The translations under genes and the position numbers were made by a program. The notes under the pieces are model-generated. The model saw only the letters and a program-made list of their open reading frames with translations, did not search any database and was not told the DNA's origin. A stretch of 64,000 nt of DNA from Hymenobacter yonginensis (GTDB lineage Bacteria; Bacteroidota; Bacteroidia; Cytophagales; Hymenobacteraceae): contig NZ_CP115396.1 in assembly GCF_027625995.1 (NCBI RefSeq), positions 3,658,001 through 3,722,000 of the forward strand, given 5' to 3'. Positions 1 to 8,532 of the stretch are shown here, piece by piece (the first letter of the stretch is position 1; every line of letters starts with the position of its first letter).

Positions 1-383
1 CGCTGGGAGTGGTACTGGCGCTGTCGGCAGTGGGCAAGCAGCGGCGCGGCCGCCTGGGCAGTCTCACCGACTGGCTGCTGCTGCTGCCGGGCTTCTATTT
101 CACGGGCGGACTGCCGCTGGCCGTGGCCACGCTGGTGGTGCTGTACGCCTATTCCGGGGCCGTGCTCTGGCGCGCCCACCAGGAGCAAAACCCCGACCGG
201 GTGACGCTGGGCACCGTGCTGTTCATCCTGACCACCGCCGTAGCCTACTTCAAGCTGACGTGGGGCTTCATGGATAAGTCGTTGTTTTTTCTGCTGGGCG
301 GCGGGCTGCTGCTAGGTTTGAGCTGGTGGCTGCGCCGCCGGGCAGCGCGCACGTTTTCAACCTCTGAAGCTTCCAAGCCATGA
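1..383 (+). CDS. C-terminal part of a membrane protein (DUF4401-like, inferred)
   Basis: The reading frame is open to the left edge of the window, so the true start lies outside. The visible part (about 125 residues) has three or four hydrophobic segments (roughly residues 15-50, 68-86 and 90-108) and ends in a basic tail with Arg-Arg-Arg. The next gene encodes a GDYXXLXY-domain protein and starts inside this stop codon (ATGA overlap). That family commonly sits beside DUF2157/DUF4401 membrane proteins, so I infer the same here. The biochemical role of the group is unknown. The family call rests mainly on context. Confidence 0.55.
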   Translation, partial: LGVVLALSAVGKQRRGRLGSLTDWLLLLPGFYFTGGLPLAVATLVVLYAYSGAVLWRAHQEQNPDRVTLGTVLFILTTAVAYFKLTWGFMDKSLFFLLGGGLLLGLSWWLRRRAARTFSTSEASKP

Positions 384-982
384 GCGCGCCTGCTACGCCC
401 ATACCTGCGGCGGCCGGCGCTCAGGTAGCCACGGCCATCGTTCGGCCCAGCCACACGCTGCCCGAGCCCCGGCGGCGCCGCTGGCTGTGGGGGCTGGTGG
501 TGGCGCAGTTGCTGTTTGTGCTGGCGGTGGCCGGAGCCGGCTACGCCACCGAGCAACTGGGCACCACCATCACCCTGCGCACCGCCCCCGCCGACCCGCG
601 CGACCTGCGTTTCCACGATTATCTGGAGCTGCGCTACCTCATCAGTGAGCTGCCCGGCCACCTCTGGAAGGGCAGCGCCGTGCCCCGCCGCAAAGCCCCG
701 GTGTACGTGGTGCTGGAGCAGCGCCAAGGCGTCTACGAGGCCGTGGCTGTGCACCCGGAGCAGCCGGCCATCGGCCCCGGCCAGACTGTTCTGCGCGGCT
801 GGGTGCAGGAAACGTGGCGCCGCAGCATGCGCCTGCGCTACGGCCTGGAGCGCTACTACCTACCCGAGGAAGCGCGCCGCCAGCTGCGCCGCCCGCAGCC
901 GCTGCAGGTCACGGTTAGTATTGCGCCGTGGGGGCAGGCGCGCATCTCGCAGGTGCAGGTGCTGCCCGCTTTGCCCCGCTGA
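380..982 (+). CDS. GDYXXLXY-domain membrane-anchored protein
   Basis: A 200-residue protein with one N-terminal membrane segment (about residues 36-57) followed by a soluble, probably periplasmic domain. Residues 79-86 read HDYLELRY, which fits the family signature in which a short G-D-Y-x-x-L-x-Y segment follows the membrane anchor. The molecular function of this family is not known. Its start overlaps the preceding stop by ATGA, and its own stop overlaps the next start in the same way. The three genes are therefore almost certainly one translationally coupled operon. Length and topology are usual for the family. Confidence 0.8.
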   Translation: MSAPATPIPAAAGAQVATAIVRPSHTLPEPRRRRWLWGLVVAQLLFVLAVAGAGYATEQLGTTITLRTAPADPRDLRFHDYLELRYLISELPGHLWKGSAVPRRKAPVYVVLEQRQGVYEAVAVHPEQPAIGPGQTVLRGWVQETWRRSMRLRYGLERYYLPEEARRQLRRPQPLQVTVSIAPWGQARISQVQVLPALPR

Positions 983-1434
983 TGACGCGCCGCTTTCTGC
1001 TTTTGCTGCTGGGCTGCGGAGTGGTGGCCGTTGTGCTGGCCGGCCTGTTGGTGGGGTTCGGGGCGCTGCTGCAGCCGCAGCTGGATATTCAGCTGCACAA
1101 CACCTACATCGTGCTGCCGCCTTACTGGCTGGTGCTGGCGCTGCTATTGCCTATGCTGCTGCTGGCGCTGGCAGGCACGGCGTTGTGGCGGCGCAGTCCG
1201 CGCCTGACATATGCCGTGCTGGTAGCGGCCAGCCTGCTGCTGCTGCTTGGGGCCGACTATGCCACCGACGCCCTTACGCAACTGGCGGCGCTGGCGGTGC
1301 CGCCGGCGTTTCCGGCCGGCAGTGCGGCCGCTCCGGCCCGCTGGCTACTGCTGGCGCGGGCGCTGCACCTAGCCGCCATAGCCGGGGTAGGCTACGGGTG
1401 CTACCAGTTGGGCCGGCGAGCCATGCGCCGGTAG
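982..1434 (+). CDS. Small four-helix membrane protein, unknown function
   Basis: A 150-residue protein that is nearly all membrane: hydrophobic spans at about residues 5-30, 46-66, 73-92 and 117-138. The ATG at 982 overlaps the upstream TGA, so I prefer it to an in-frame GTG at 928 that would lie inside the preceding gene. Residues 35-44 (DIQLHNTYIV) resemble a segment near the start of heme-copper oxidase subunit I (D-x-x-x-H-D-T-Y-x-V). The rest shows no oxidase features such as the heme-ligand His pattern, so this is only a local resemblance. It is the last gene of the GDYXXLXY operon; the next gene is convergent and only 3 bases away. Confidence 0.75.
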   Translation: MTRRFLLLLLGCGVVAVVLAGLLVGFGALLQPQLDIQLHNTYIVLPPYWLVLALLLPMLLLALAGTALWRRSPRLTYAVLVAASLLLLLGADYATDALTQLAALAVPPAFPAGSAAAPARWLLLARALHLAAIAGVGYGCYQLGRRAMRR

Positions 1435-1437
1435 CGG

Positions 1438-1959
1438 CTAGTGCCGCACCTGGGGCCGGTAGTCGAGGAGCTGCTGGTCGGCGGGGGTGAAATCAACCAG
1501 AGCGTATTGCTGCTGGTCGGTGATGTTCATTTCGTCGAGCACGTCTACCAGGTCGCGGTATTTGGCGTCGGGGCCGGCCTTGATGAGCACGAAGGGCGCA
1601 GGCTGCTGCTGCTGGCGGTCCAGCAGAATCTGGCGCAGGCCAGCGGAGCTAAACGTGGTGGTACGCAGCGTCGGCTTGGTTTCCGCATCGTTCAGGCCGA
1701 AGAAGTAGTGCACCTGGCTGTCTTTGCCCAGAATCAACGTCAGGGCTTTGCTTTGTTTGAGCGGGGTGGCGGGGCCTTTGCCGGCGGGCATGGTCAGGTC
1801 CATGGCATTCTGCCGGGCAAACGTGGTGGTGAGCATGAAGAACGTGAGCAGCAGAAACGCCAAATCCACCATTGGGGTCATATCGAGGCGGAAGGCCGAC
1901 TTTTTCACGCGGGGTTTCGAGCCACGGGCGGCAGGGGCGGCGGTTTGGAAGTCGGCCAT
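1438..1959 (-). CDS. ExbD/TolR-type biopolymer transporter
   Basis: A 173-residue ExbD family protein. ExbD works with ExbB in the inner membrane and uses the proton gradient to energise TonB or related machines. A short basic N-terminus is followed by one membrane helix starting at LDMTPMVDLAF (about residues 25-35). D32 sits where the family has its essential proton-relay Asp. A periplasmic domain of about 110 residues follows, ending in the DVLDEMNIT segment. No exbB is adjacent; a second, altered exbD lies directly upstream on the same strand. The overlapping plus-strand frame is a shadow. Confidence 0.92.
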   Translation of the reverse strand: MADFQTAAPAARGSKPRVKKSAFRLDMTPMVDLAFLLLTFFMLTTTFARQNAMDLTMPAGKGPATPLKQSKALTLILGKDSQVHYFFGLNDAETKPTLRTTTFSSAGLRQILLDRQQQQPAPFVLIKAGPDAKYRDLVDVLDEMNITDQQQYALVDFTPADQQLLDYRPQVRH

Positions 1960-2090
1960 AACGATGCTGGGGGTTAAGTGAATACCGTTTGTATTCAGCC
2001 AACGCTATGGTGCAGGTCGGTATTGTGCGCCTGCAGGGTTTGCGGCTGGTCAACCAGTGCTGACACCACTATGGTAGGCTCCACCGCCAC

Positions 2091-2630
2091 CTACAGGCGC
2101 TTACGGTTCATCTGTTGCGCGTATTCAATCAGTTGCTCGTCTTCTGCCGTGAGGTCTGCTATGGCGTAATTGCTGGTTTCCGTAATGTTCATTTCGTCCA
2201 GCACATCTACCAGCGCTTGGTAAGACGATTGGTTGCTGGGTTTGATGAGGACTAACGCTGCATACGGATTCTTCCTGTTCTCTAACAGCACTTGACGCAA
2301 GCCCTCAGCACTGAAATCAGTCTGCTTCAAATCGGCTTTAGACAGCACCGAAGCCAATCCAGGATAACAGTAAAGTTTATCGTCTGCATCAATCAATACT
2401 GTCATAACATTCAGATAGCCACCACAAACAGCGCCCATATCCTCTGGCTTTGGCTTCACGGGCATCGCCAGTTCCATAACCGTAGGCCGGGCAAAATAAG
2501 CCGCCATCAAAAAGAAGCTAACCAGCAGAAACCCCAGCCCTACCATCGAGGTCATATCGGGCGACGAGGCAAGGCGGCGGCCGGCACGACGGGCGCGACC
2601 GGTGAAATGCGGGGATTGAATGTGGGCCAT
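2091..2630 (-). CDS. Degenerate ExbD paralogue lacking the membrane Asp
   Basis: A paralogue of the neighbouring ExbD: the two share the membrane segment layout and the string VDVLDEMNIT near the C-terminus. I chose the start MAHIQ (2630) because it aligns with MADFQ of the neighbour; an upstream ATG at 2657 would add 9 residues. At residues 26-36 the canonical DMTPMVDLAF reads DMTSMVGLGF. Codon 2538-2540 is GGG (Gly) where ExbD has its Asp. The periplasmic part also has two Cys (AVCGGY and LYCYP) absent from the neighbour. Base composition is less GC-rich than the flanking genes. It may be a non-pumping partner of the first ExbD, or a decaying copy; the intact frame favours retained function. 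Confidence 0.85.
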   Translation of the reverse strand: MAHIQSPHFTGRARRAGRRLASSPDMTSMVGLGFLLVSFFLMAAYFARPTVMELAMPVKPKPEDMGAVCGGYLNVMTVLIDADDKLYCYPGLASVLSKADLKQTDFSAEGLRQVLLENRKNPYAALVLIKPSNQSSYQALVDVLDEMNITETSNYAIADLTAEDEQLIEYAQQMNRKRL

Positions 2631-2706
2631 AGCCTGAATGTAGAGAATCGGCGTCATTCACGCACATCTACTCCACACAAAAAACTGGCTTACAGCGGCT
2701 CTCCGC

Positions 2707-3279
2707 CTAAAACCACCACACCCGTTCGGGCGTGAGGCAGGCATGCAGGGGCACGTCGCCGGCCCAGGCATCGGTAATGCGCGCAACCGGCGGCTCCAGG
2801 CTTACGCCAATACGCAGCGCGTCGGGGCGGCATTCAGTCAGAAAACGGTCGTAGAAGCCTTTACCGTATCCGACGCGGTGGCCGGCTTCGTCGAAAGCCA
2901 GCAGCGGAATCAGCACGGCATCCAGTTGTGCGGGGTGCACTTCGGCGGCACTTACCGGCTCCGGAATGCCCCAGCGGTTTTCTACCAGCGTCGTTTCGGG
3001 CGTGAGGTGGAAGTGGCGCAGCGTGTGGCCGTCGGGCTGCACCACGGGCACGGCCAGCTGCAAGTGCGGCTGCTGCGCCCACAGCTGCCGGATCAGCGGC
3101 CAGGTATTGGGCTCGTGCTGCTGCGGAATTGGCAGAAACAGGTGCAGCCACTGCCACTGCGCTACCGGGAAACCGGCCTGCAGCTGCTCCCACAATGCGG
3201 CGCTGCGGTGCGCCACTTCGGCTTCGGGCAGGGCGCGGCGGCGGGCCAGGGCTTCGCGGCGCAGGTCGGCTTTGGTCAT
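2707..3279 (-). CDS. 5-formyltetrahydrofolate cyclo-ligase
   Basis: A 190-residue cytoplasmic enzyme that converts 5-formyl-THF to 5,10-methenyl-THF with ATP, salvaging a folate dead-end product (ygfA/fthC type). The N-terminal helix MTKADLRREALARR and the glycine-rich, substrate-binding GYGKGFYDR motif at residues 137-145 are typical, as is the length. ATG 3279 is chosen because it begins the conserved N-terminal helix. It overlaps the stop of the upstream gene by 4 bases (ATGA), so both are probably co-translated. Confidence 0.95.
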   Translation of the reverse strand: MTKADLRREALARRRALPEAEVAHRSAALWEQLQAGFPVAQWQWLHLFLPIPQQHEPNTWPLIRQLWAQQPHLQLAVPVVQPDGHTLRHFHLTPETTLVENRWGIPEPVSAAEVHPAQLDAVLIPLLAFDEAGHRVGYGKGFYDRFLTECRPDALRIGVSLEPPVARITDAWAGDVPLHACLTPERVWWF

Positions 3280-4220
3280 GGGCGACGGGCAGGAGCCAGT
3301 TGGAAGGCCTTCATTGCCACGGTGCTGCCGGCGTCGATGCCGAAATAGTCCCACGGGTACGGGGGGAAATGACCGCCCAGCGCTACCAGAATGGCGTTGC
3401 GCTTTTCCCGCTCCCCTACTAAGTGGTACAGATAGGCTAGGTTGTTATTGGCATAGATGGATACCAACGTGTTGCTCAGCGGCAGCTGCGGCTGCGCCAG
3501 CACTTCTTCCAGCAGCTCCTGGTAAGCCGGATACCACCGCTGCAGGGCCGATGACTCATTTTCCAGGTCGGCGTCGCTGTACGCCTCTACCAGAAACATC
3601 AGCCAGAGCGTGTGGCGCAGCGCATCGTCCTCCACCGACTGGATGTAGCCCACCAGCTCTTCTTCGCTGCCCAGCCATTTGGGCGAGGCCAGCTTGAACA
3701 CGTGGTGGTAGGCCCAGAACTTGCGCGCGTCCACCGCAATGCTTTGGTGAAAGGCCGTCATGGCGTGGTCGGGCTCACTCAGGCCCATTTCCACCCGCAC
3801 CAGCCGGGCGCGTGCTTCGCAGAGGAAGGCTGGGGTGGCGAAAGGGCCACCCAGTAGCCCGCGGGCCAGCAGCAGGTAGTGCTCAAAGCCTTCCATCTGT
3901 GACTTCGATACATCCTTGGCCAGCAGGCCGGAGCGCGCCTGCCAGGCCTGGTAGAGGTACCAGGCTCCCAGCACCAGCCGGGCAAACTCCGGCTCTGGGT
4001 CCTTTGCCAGCGGCAGAATCTGCTTATTGAATTGTTCGGTCAGGCAGATACCGTCCAGCAGGCGGGAAAGCTCATCCGAAGTCACGCTCAGCGCTATCTG
4101 CCCGATTTGGTCCCACTTTTCCTGCTTTACCAAAGGCGTCAGCTGCCGGGCCTCCAGCAGGCCAAACGACAAATCACGGGCAGTAGGGGCGCCAAACAAA
4201 GCACGGATCCGGGAAAACAT
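3276..4220 (-). CDS. Helical-repeat protein of unknown function
   Basis: A 314-residue soluble protein without signal peptide or membrane span. It is almost entirely helical, with TPR-like pairs rich in Leu/Ala/Tyr, such as LVLGAWYLYQAWQ around residues 83-95 and YANNNLAYLYHLVG around 255-268. I do not recognise the family with confidence. The pattern resembles bacterial proteins that follow individual workloads or abundances (DUF4034-like), but I cannot confirm that. It is directly upstream of, and overlaps, the formyl-THF cyclo-ligase. The 93 bp between it and the next gene upstream holds no clear terminator. Confidence 0.78.
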   Translation of the reverse strand: MFSRIRALFGAPTARDLSFGLLEARQLTPLVKQEKWDQIGQIALSVTSDELSRLLDGICLTEQFNKQILPLAKDPEPEFARLVLGAWYLYQAWQARSGLLAKDVSKSQMEGFEHYLLLARGLLGGPFATPAFLCEARARLVRVEMGLSEPDHAMTAFHQSIAVDARKFWAYHHVFKLASPKWLGSEEELVGYIQSVEDDALRHTLWLMFLVEAYSDADLENESSALQRWYPAYQELLEEVLAQPQLPLSNTLVSIYANNNLAYLYHLVGEREKRNAILVALGGHFPPYPWDYFGIDAGSTVAMKAFQLAPARRP

Positions 4221-4312
4221 AGGTTGCAGTTATAAGGCCGGCGGGCGGCGTAAAAGCCCTCAATATATACCGCAGGCTGATTTGAATGGTCGGCGGGCCA
4301 GTGCTTACAGCG

Positions 4313-5179
4313 CTAGTCCTGCACCGTCACGTAGAAGCTGGCGCGGGGTTGCATACCTGCCAGATACGCCCCGGCCGACTGCCGCTCCCAAGTTCCCTGG
4401 CTGGTGGTGCGGATGTACAGGTCGTTGTTGGTATACCCGATGCTGGCGGAGAAGGCCAGGGCATTGGTGACTTTGGCCGCATCTGCTCCGCCAATCCATT
4501 CCAGCGCCAGAAAGAAGTCGTCGTCGAGAATCAGCTGGTCGGCGGTCAGGTCCACGGTAATCGGGCCTTTGGCCACGCTGCTGGTCACGATGATGTCGCG
4601 CTGCACCAGCTTCTCCATGGAAGGCTTACCGTTGGGCAGCAACCGGTACAGGTTCACCCGGAACTTCAGCGCGCCGGCCCGATTGTAGGCCACGTTGAAG
4701 TTGGCGTTGAGCACCTTCGTGGGCTTGTGTTTGAGGCTGATAACCGTCCCGATTTCCGCCCCCAGGTCGGTGGCCGCCAGCGTAATGGTAGAGTTTTCGG
4801 AGTTGGTGCTGATGCCCAGCGTGCGGGTGCGCCGGAAGTAGCCTTTGGCTTTCACCTTCACTTCGCGCAGAGCCACGGCATCCTCGGTAAGCTGCACGTT
4901 GGGCTGGGTTAGCAGGGCCTGCACCGTCAGGCGGCGCGGCCGGAACCCGATACTGGAAATGCGCACCGTGTCGGTGGGAGCGGCAACGCTCAGGCGGTAG
5001 CGGCCCTGTTCGTCGGCCACGGTACCCACGGCTTTGCCCGGCACGCCAATGTTCACGAACGGCACCGGCTCTTGGCTGCCAACCTTCGTGATGATGCCAT
5101 TAATGGACTGAGCCGCGGCACCTGCGGCCACTGTCAGCAGCAGAATGAAGAGCGTAATCGAAAGGCGTAATGACCGCAT
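4313..5179 (-). CDS. Secreted carboxypeptidase-regulatory-like domain protein
   Basis: A 288-residue exported protein: signal peptide at residues 1-23 (ending AAAQ), then a CarboxypepD_reg-like beta-sandwich at about residues 25-105. That domain shows the usual pattern of this Bacteroidota family (VPFVNIGVPGK, GTVADEQGRYRL, ISSIGFRPR). The remaining 180 residues are beta-rich and unassigned. In SusC-type receptors this domain is N-terminal to a TonB-dependent barrel, but there is no barrel here; the protein is a stand-alone periplasmic or surface protein. Related proteins are common in Bacteroidota and their function is unknown. Confidence 0.85.
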   Translation of the reverse strand: MRSLRLSITLFILLLTVAAGAAAQSINGIITKVGSQEPVPFVNIGVPGKAVGTVADEQGRYRLSVAAPTDTVRISSIGFRPRRLTVQALLTQPNVQLTEDAVALREVKVKAKGYFRRTRTLGISTNSENSTITLAATDLGAEIGTVISLKHKPTKVLNANFNVAYNRAGALKFRVNLYRLLPNGKPSMEKLVQRDIIVTSSVAKGPITVDLTADQLILDDDFFLALEWIGGADAAKVTNALAFSASIGYTNNDLYIRTTSQGTWERQSAGAYLAGMQPRASFYVTVQD

Positions 5180-5263
5180 AAAACTCCGGATAGTGTGAGG
5201 GATATGCGGGCAAGATACCGGGCGGCGGCCAACCGTTGGCTGAGCGGGTATTTTTTTGAGCCG

Positions 5264-6856
5264 CTACTCCTCCTCCAGCACCGTAAACTCCAGCGCCAGC
5301 GGGTCGAAGGCATCCAGCAACTGCCCGATAAAGCCGGGGTTGTTGATGAGGATGCTGAGCACGTTGTCTTCGCGCTCCTGCAGGTGGCCGTTGGGCATCA
5401 GCTTGTCTTTGAGGGCTGTGAGCTGGTTGTAGGCGGTTTCGTGCTTGGCTTCGGCGGCTTTGCTCAGGCGCTTTTCCAGGCCCTGCACAATGCCGACTAC
5501 TTTCTGTTGTTCGGCAGCCACCGTTTTCACCAGCGTCGGATCGAGGCGCTGGGCGAGGTCCGACATCTGCTGGAAAGCAGAAGCCAATTGCTGCTGCTGC
5601 TGCAGCAGGCTCACTTCCTCCTGACCCAGCGTGGCGCCCACCTGCTTTTTCAGCTCGGGTAGCGGCCGGAAAATGTCCAGTGAGGTGAGGCCCAGCTTGC
5701 GCAGCTTGCCGGCGTTGGCCTTGCCCACGTACTGGGCCGAGTTGCGGGGCAGCAGAATGGGGAACGGCACCTTATTCTGGTCGAACACACCCTTCAGCTG
5801 GAACCAGTAGGCCACTTCCGCCCCACCGCCGATGTAGCAGAGGTTGGGCAGCAGCAGCTCTTGATACAACGGCCGCAGCACCACATTGGGGCTGAATTGC
5901 TCGGGGTGCTCCTGGGCCAGCGCCAGCAACTCGGCCTGGGTGTGGCAGTGGCCGGTGTTACGCACCGTAATCTGCACGCAATCTTGGGCCGCGTCGTACT
6001 CCAGCCGCTCCCGCTTGCCGGCGTCGGTGAGGAAGAACAGGTTGAGGGGGCGCGAATACACCTGGGGCTTGTAGCCAGCAGCTTCGAGGCGGGCGTTGGC
6101 CGCCTGCACGGCCTGGTTGGAGGCCTGCGCCTGAATTTCCTGCTCCAATACCGGAACCAGCGCCTGCTTCAGCGCCGGCGCATCCGCATCCAGGCTCACC
6201 AGCCCGTACTCCCCAAACAGGTCGTGCGTAAGGCGGCGGGTGGCTTCAGCCAAAGTACCCGACTGCTCATACGCCTCGCGGAACAGCGCCGGCACATCGG
6301 CGGGCAGCTGGTCGAGCAGCTCTTCTCTCAGGCCACCAAGCGGCAGCCGGCCCACGGGCCCGCCCTGGTCGGCGGCGTTCCACTCGTATTTCTTGCCGAA
6401 CAGATTGAGGTGGTTGATTTCGGCGAAGTCGTGGTCTTCGGTGGCCATCCAGTACACCGGCACGAAATCGTACTGCGGGTACTGCTGCTTGAGCTGCCGG
6501 GCCAGCTTCACGGCCGTTACAATCTTGTAGATGAAGTACAACGGCCCGGTGAGTAGGTTGAGCTGGTGGCCGGTGGTGATGGTAAACGTCGTGTCCTTCG
6601 CCAGCAGCTCCAGATTGGCCTGCACCGCCGGGTGCACCGCGGGCAGCGCGGCGTACTGGCGCTGCAGCTCCGCCGTGAGCCGCTGCCGGGCCGCGGGCGG
6701 GTACTGAGCCTGCTTTTCCTGTATCTGCTCCTCGAAAGCGGCCAGCGTGGGGAAGCGGTGGTAGAAGGGCTGCAGCGCTTCCGCTTGGCCCAGATAATCA
6801 GTGAGCAAAGAGGAAAACGCGCCGGTTGCGGCGTACGAAAGAGTCGTGACGGACAT
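5264..6856 (-). CDS. bshC: Bacillithiol biosynthesis cysteine-adding enzyme BshC
   Basis: A 530-residue cytoplasmic protein matching BshC, which adds cysteine to GlcN-malate in the last step of bacillithiol synthesis. Visible markers are TGHQLNLLTGP at about residues 95-105 and WMATEDHDFAEI at 136-147, plus a long coiled-coil region around 420-490 (EEVSLLQQQQQLASAFQQ). Start ATG 6856 begins MSVTTLSY; the frame is open further upstream but that part overlaps a repeat and lacks family features. Bacillithiol is the main low-molecular-weight thiol in many Bacteroidota. bshA and bshB are not in the window. Confidence 0.95.
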   Translation of the reverse strand: MSVTTLSYAATGAFSSLLTDYLGQAEALQPFYHRFPTLAAFEEQIQEKQAQYPPAARQRLTAELQRQYAALPAVHPAVQANLELLAKDTTFTITTGHQLNLLTGPLYFIYKIVTAVKLARQLKQQYPQYDFVPVYWMATEDHDFAEINHLNLFGKKYEWNAADQGGPVGRLPLGGLREELLDQLPADVPALFREAYEQSGTLAEATRRLTHDLFGEYGLVSLDADAPALKQALVPVLEQEIQAQASNQAVQAANARLEAAGYKPQVYSRPLNLFFLTDAGKRERLEYDAAQDCVQITVRNTGHCHTQAELLALAQEHPEQFSPNVVLRPLYQELLLPNLCYIGGGAEVAYWFQLKGVFDQNKVPFPILLPRNSAQYVGKANAGKLRKLGLTSLDIFRPLPELKKQVGATLGQEEVSLLQQQQQLASAFQQMSDLAQRLDPTLVKTVAAEQQKVVGIVQGLEKRLSKAAEAKHETAYNQLTALKDKLMPNGHLQEREDNVLSILINNPGFIGQLLDAFDPLALEFTVLEEE

Positions 6857-6909
6857 ACGAGAGAAGGATAATCGGGCTATAACCGGCCAGCGGCCACAAA
6901 GTAACTGAG

Positions 6910-7058
6910 CTTTTTTAAGCTGTTGGCTTTTAGCTGCTGGCTGATAGCTCTCCGGGCTCAGCAAAAAACCTTAAAAGCAATTGGCTGTCAGCTGGCGAGG
7001 CATCTACACCTTTCACCAGCTAACAGCCAACAGCTAGTAGCTAACAGCTCAAAAAAAC
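6910..7058. repeat. Inverted-end repeat cassette, AGCTGTTGGCT family
   Basis: Left end 6918-6949 and right end 7018-7049 are inverted copies of a 32-base word-like sequence built from AGCTGTTGGCT/AGCTGTTAGCT, with 27 of 32 positions matching. Both ends are flanked on the outside by a homopolymer (TTTTTT on the left, AAAAAAA on the right), so the symmetry extends to about 40 bases. A third partial copy lies inside at about 6981-6994. The right end lies 9 bases beyond the rimO stop codon. Confidence 0.8.
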
Positions 7059-8372
7059 CTACACCAGCTTACCGTACAGGTCGAAGTCGGAAGCTTCCGT
7101 GATTTCCACCTGGGCGAAGTCGCCGAGGCGCACGTAGGTGTCTTTGGTGGCGGGCACCAGCACTTCGTTGTCCACTTCGGGCGAGTCGTACTGGGTGCGG
7201 CCCACGAAGTAGCCGCTTTCCTTGCGGTCGAAGAGCACCTTGTGGGTCTGGCCCACGCGCTCCTCGTTCAGCTCCATCGAAATGCCCTGCTGCAGCTCCA
7301 TGATCTGGTCGGCGCGGTCCTGCTTCACCTCGGCCGGCACATCATCGGGCAGCGTGAAGGAGTGCGTGTTGTCCTCGTGCGAGTAGGTGAAGATGCCTAG
7401 GCGGTCGAAGCGGGTTTCCTCCACGAAGTGGTAGAGGTCCTCAAAATCCTGCTGGGTTTCGCCGGGGTGGCCGGCAATGAGCGTGGTGCGCAGGGCAATG
7501 CCCGGCACCCGCTGGCGGATGGTGTCCACCAACTCCACCGTGCGGCGCTTGCTGATGCCACGGCGCATGGTTTTCAGCATGTTATCCGAAATATGCTGCA
7601 GGGGCATATCCAGGTATTTGCAGATGTTGTCCCGCTCGTTCATCACGTCCAGGGCATCCATCGGGAACTGCGAGGGGTAGGCGTACTGCAGCCGAATCCA
7701 GTCGATACCGTTCACATCCGACAGGTTGCGGAGCAGGTCGGCCAGCTTCCGCTCGCCGTAGTGCTGCAGGCCGTAGTATGTCAGGTCCTGAGCAATCAGA
7801 ATCAACTCCTTGGTACCCATGGAGGCGAGGCGGTTGGCTTCCTTCACAAGGTCCTCAATGGGGCGGTCCATGTGCTTGCCGCGCATCAGCGGGATGGCGC
7901 AGAACGAGCAGGGCCGGTTGCAGCCCTCGGCAATCTTGAAGTAAGCGTAGTGCTTGGGCGTGGTCAGCAGCCGCTCGCCCACCAGCTCGTGCATGTAGTC
8001 GGCCTCCAGCGTTTTCATCAGCTGGGGAAGCTCCAAAGTCCCGAAGAAGGCATCCACCTGCGGGATTTCCACCTCCAGGTCGTCCTTGTAGCGCTGGGAG
8101 AGGCAGCCCGTCACGTAGAGCTTTTCCAGGCGGCCGGCTTCCTTCTCGTCGGCATAGCGCAGGATGGTGTCGATGCTTTCCTGCTTGGCGTTGTCAATAA
8201 AGCCGCAGGTGTTGATGATGACGATGTTGGCGTCACTCTTCTCGGCTTCGTGCGTCACCTCAAACTGGTTGGCGCGGAGCTGGCCCATGAGCACCTCCGA
8301 GTCCACGATGTTCTTGGAGCAGCCGAGGGTGATGACGTTGACTTTATTGGCCTGCTGGCTTCTTACTTTCAT
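7059..8372 (-). CDS. rimO: Ribosomal protein S12 methylthiotransferase RimO
   Basis: A 437-residue radical-SAM methylthiotransferase that adds a methylthio group to an Asp of ribosomal protein S12. The N-terminal UPF0004 domain has its three cluster cysteines (C18 in TLGCSKN, C56 in NTCGF, C90 in VTGCLSQ). The radical-SAM motif CNRPCSFC (C151, C155, C158) follows, and a TRAM-like C-terminus starts at about residue 375. The GCSKN form and the length separate RimO from MiaB. Start ATG 8372 gives the usual N-terminus. A TACCTTTG box lies about 85 bases upstream. ftsY is the next gene upstream on the same strand but has its own region in between. Confidence 0.96.
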   Translation of the reverse strand: MKVRSQQANKVNVITLGCSKNIVDSEVLMGQLRANQFEVTHEAEKSDANIVIINTCGFIDNAKQESIDTILRYADEKEAGRLEKLYVTGCLSQRYKDDLEVEIPQVDAFFGTLELPQLMKTLEADYMHELVGERLLTTPKHYAYFKIAEGCNRPCSFCAIPLMRGKHMDRPIEDLVKEANRLASMGTKELILIAQDLTYYGLQHYGERKLADLLRNLSDVNGIDWIRLQYAYPSQFPMDALDVMNERDNICKYLDMPLQHISDNMLKTMRRGISKRRTVELVDTIRQRVPGIALRTTLIAGHPGETQQDFEDLYHFVEETRFDRLGIFTYSHEDNTHSFTLPDDVPAEVKQDRADQIMELQQGISMELNEERVGQTHKVLFDRKESGYFVGRTQYDSPEVDNEVLVPATKDTYVRLGDFAQVEITEASDFDLYGKLV

Positions 8373-8456
8373 GCTGGATTGGGTAGGCGGGTGGCCGGGC
8401 AATTTCTTATCAGTGAGAAACTTGCCTGCCTAAAGCCCGCGACGAAAATCGGACCG

Positions 8457-8464
8457 CAAAGGTA
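8457..8464 (-). promoter_or_regulatory. Putative rimO promoter -7 box
   Basis: On the minus strand this reads TACCTTTG, a perfect match to the Bacteroidota -7 consensus TAnnTTTG, about 85 bases upstream of the rimO start. No good -33 TTG is visible at 17-23 bases. Confidence 0.5.
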
Positions 8465-8532
8465 CGCAGGCGGCAACGCCTTTTCCTACTGAGGAAGTTT
8501 CTTTGTGCGCCGGGACCGTGGGTATAGAAACA

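Noticed and set aside
6910-7058. Insertion sequence remnant
   Set aside because: No transposase fragment and no target-site duplication visible; retained only as a repeat cassette.
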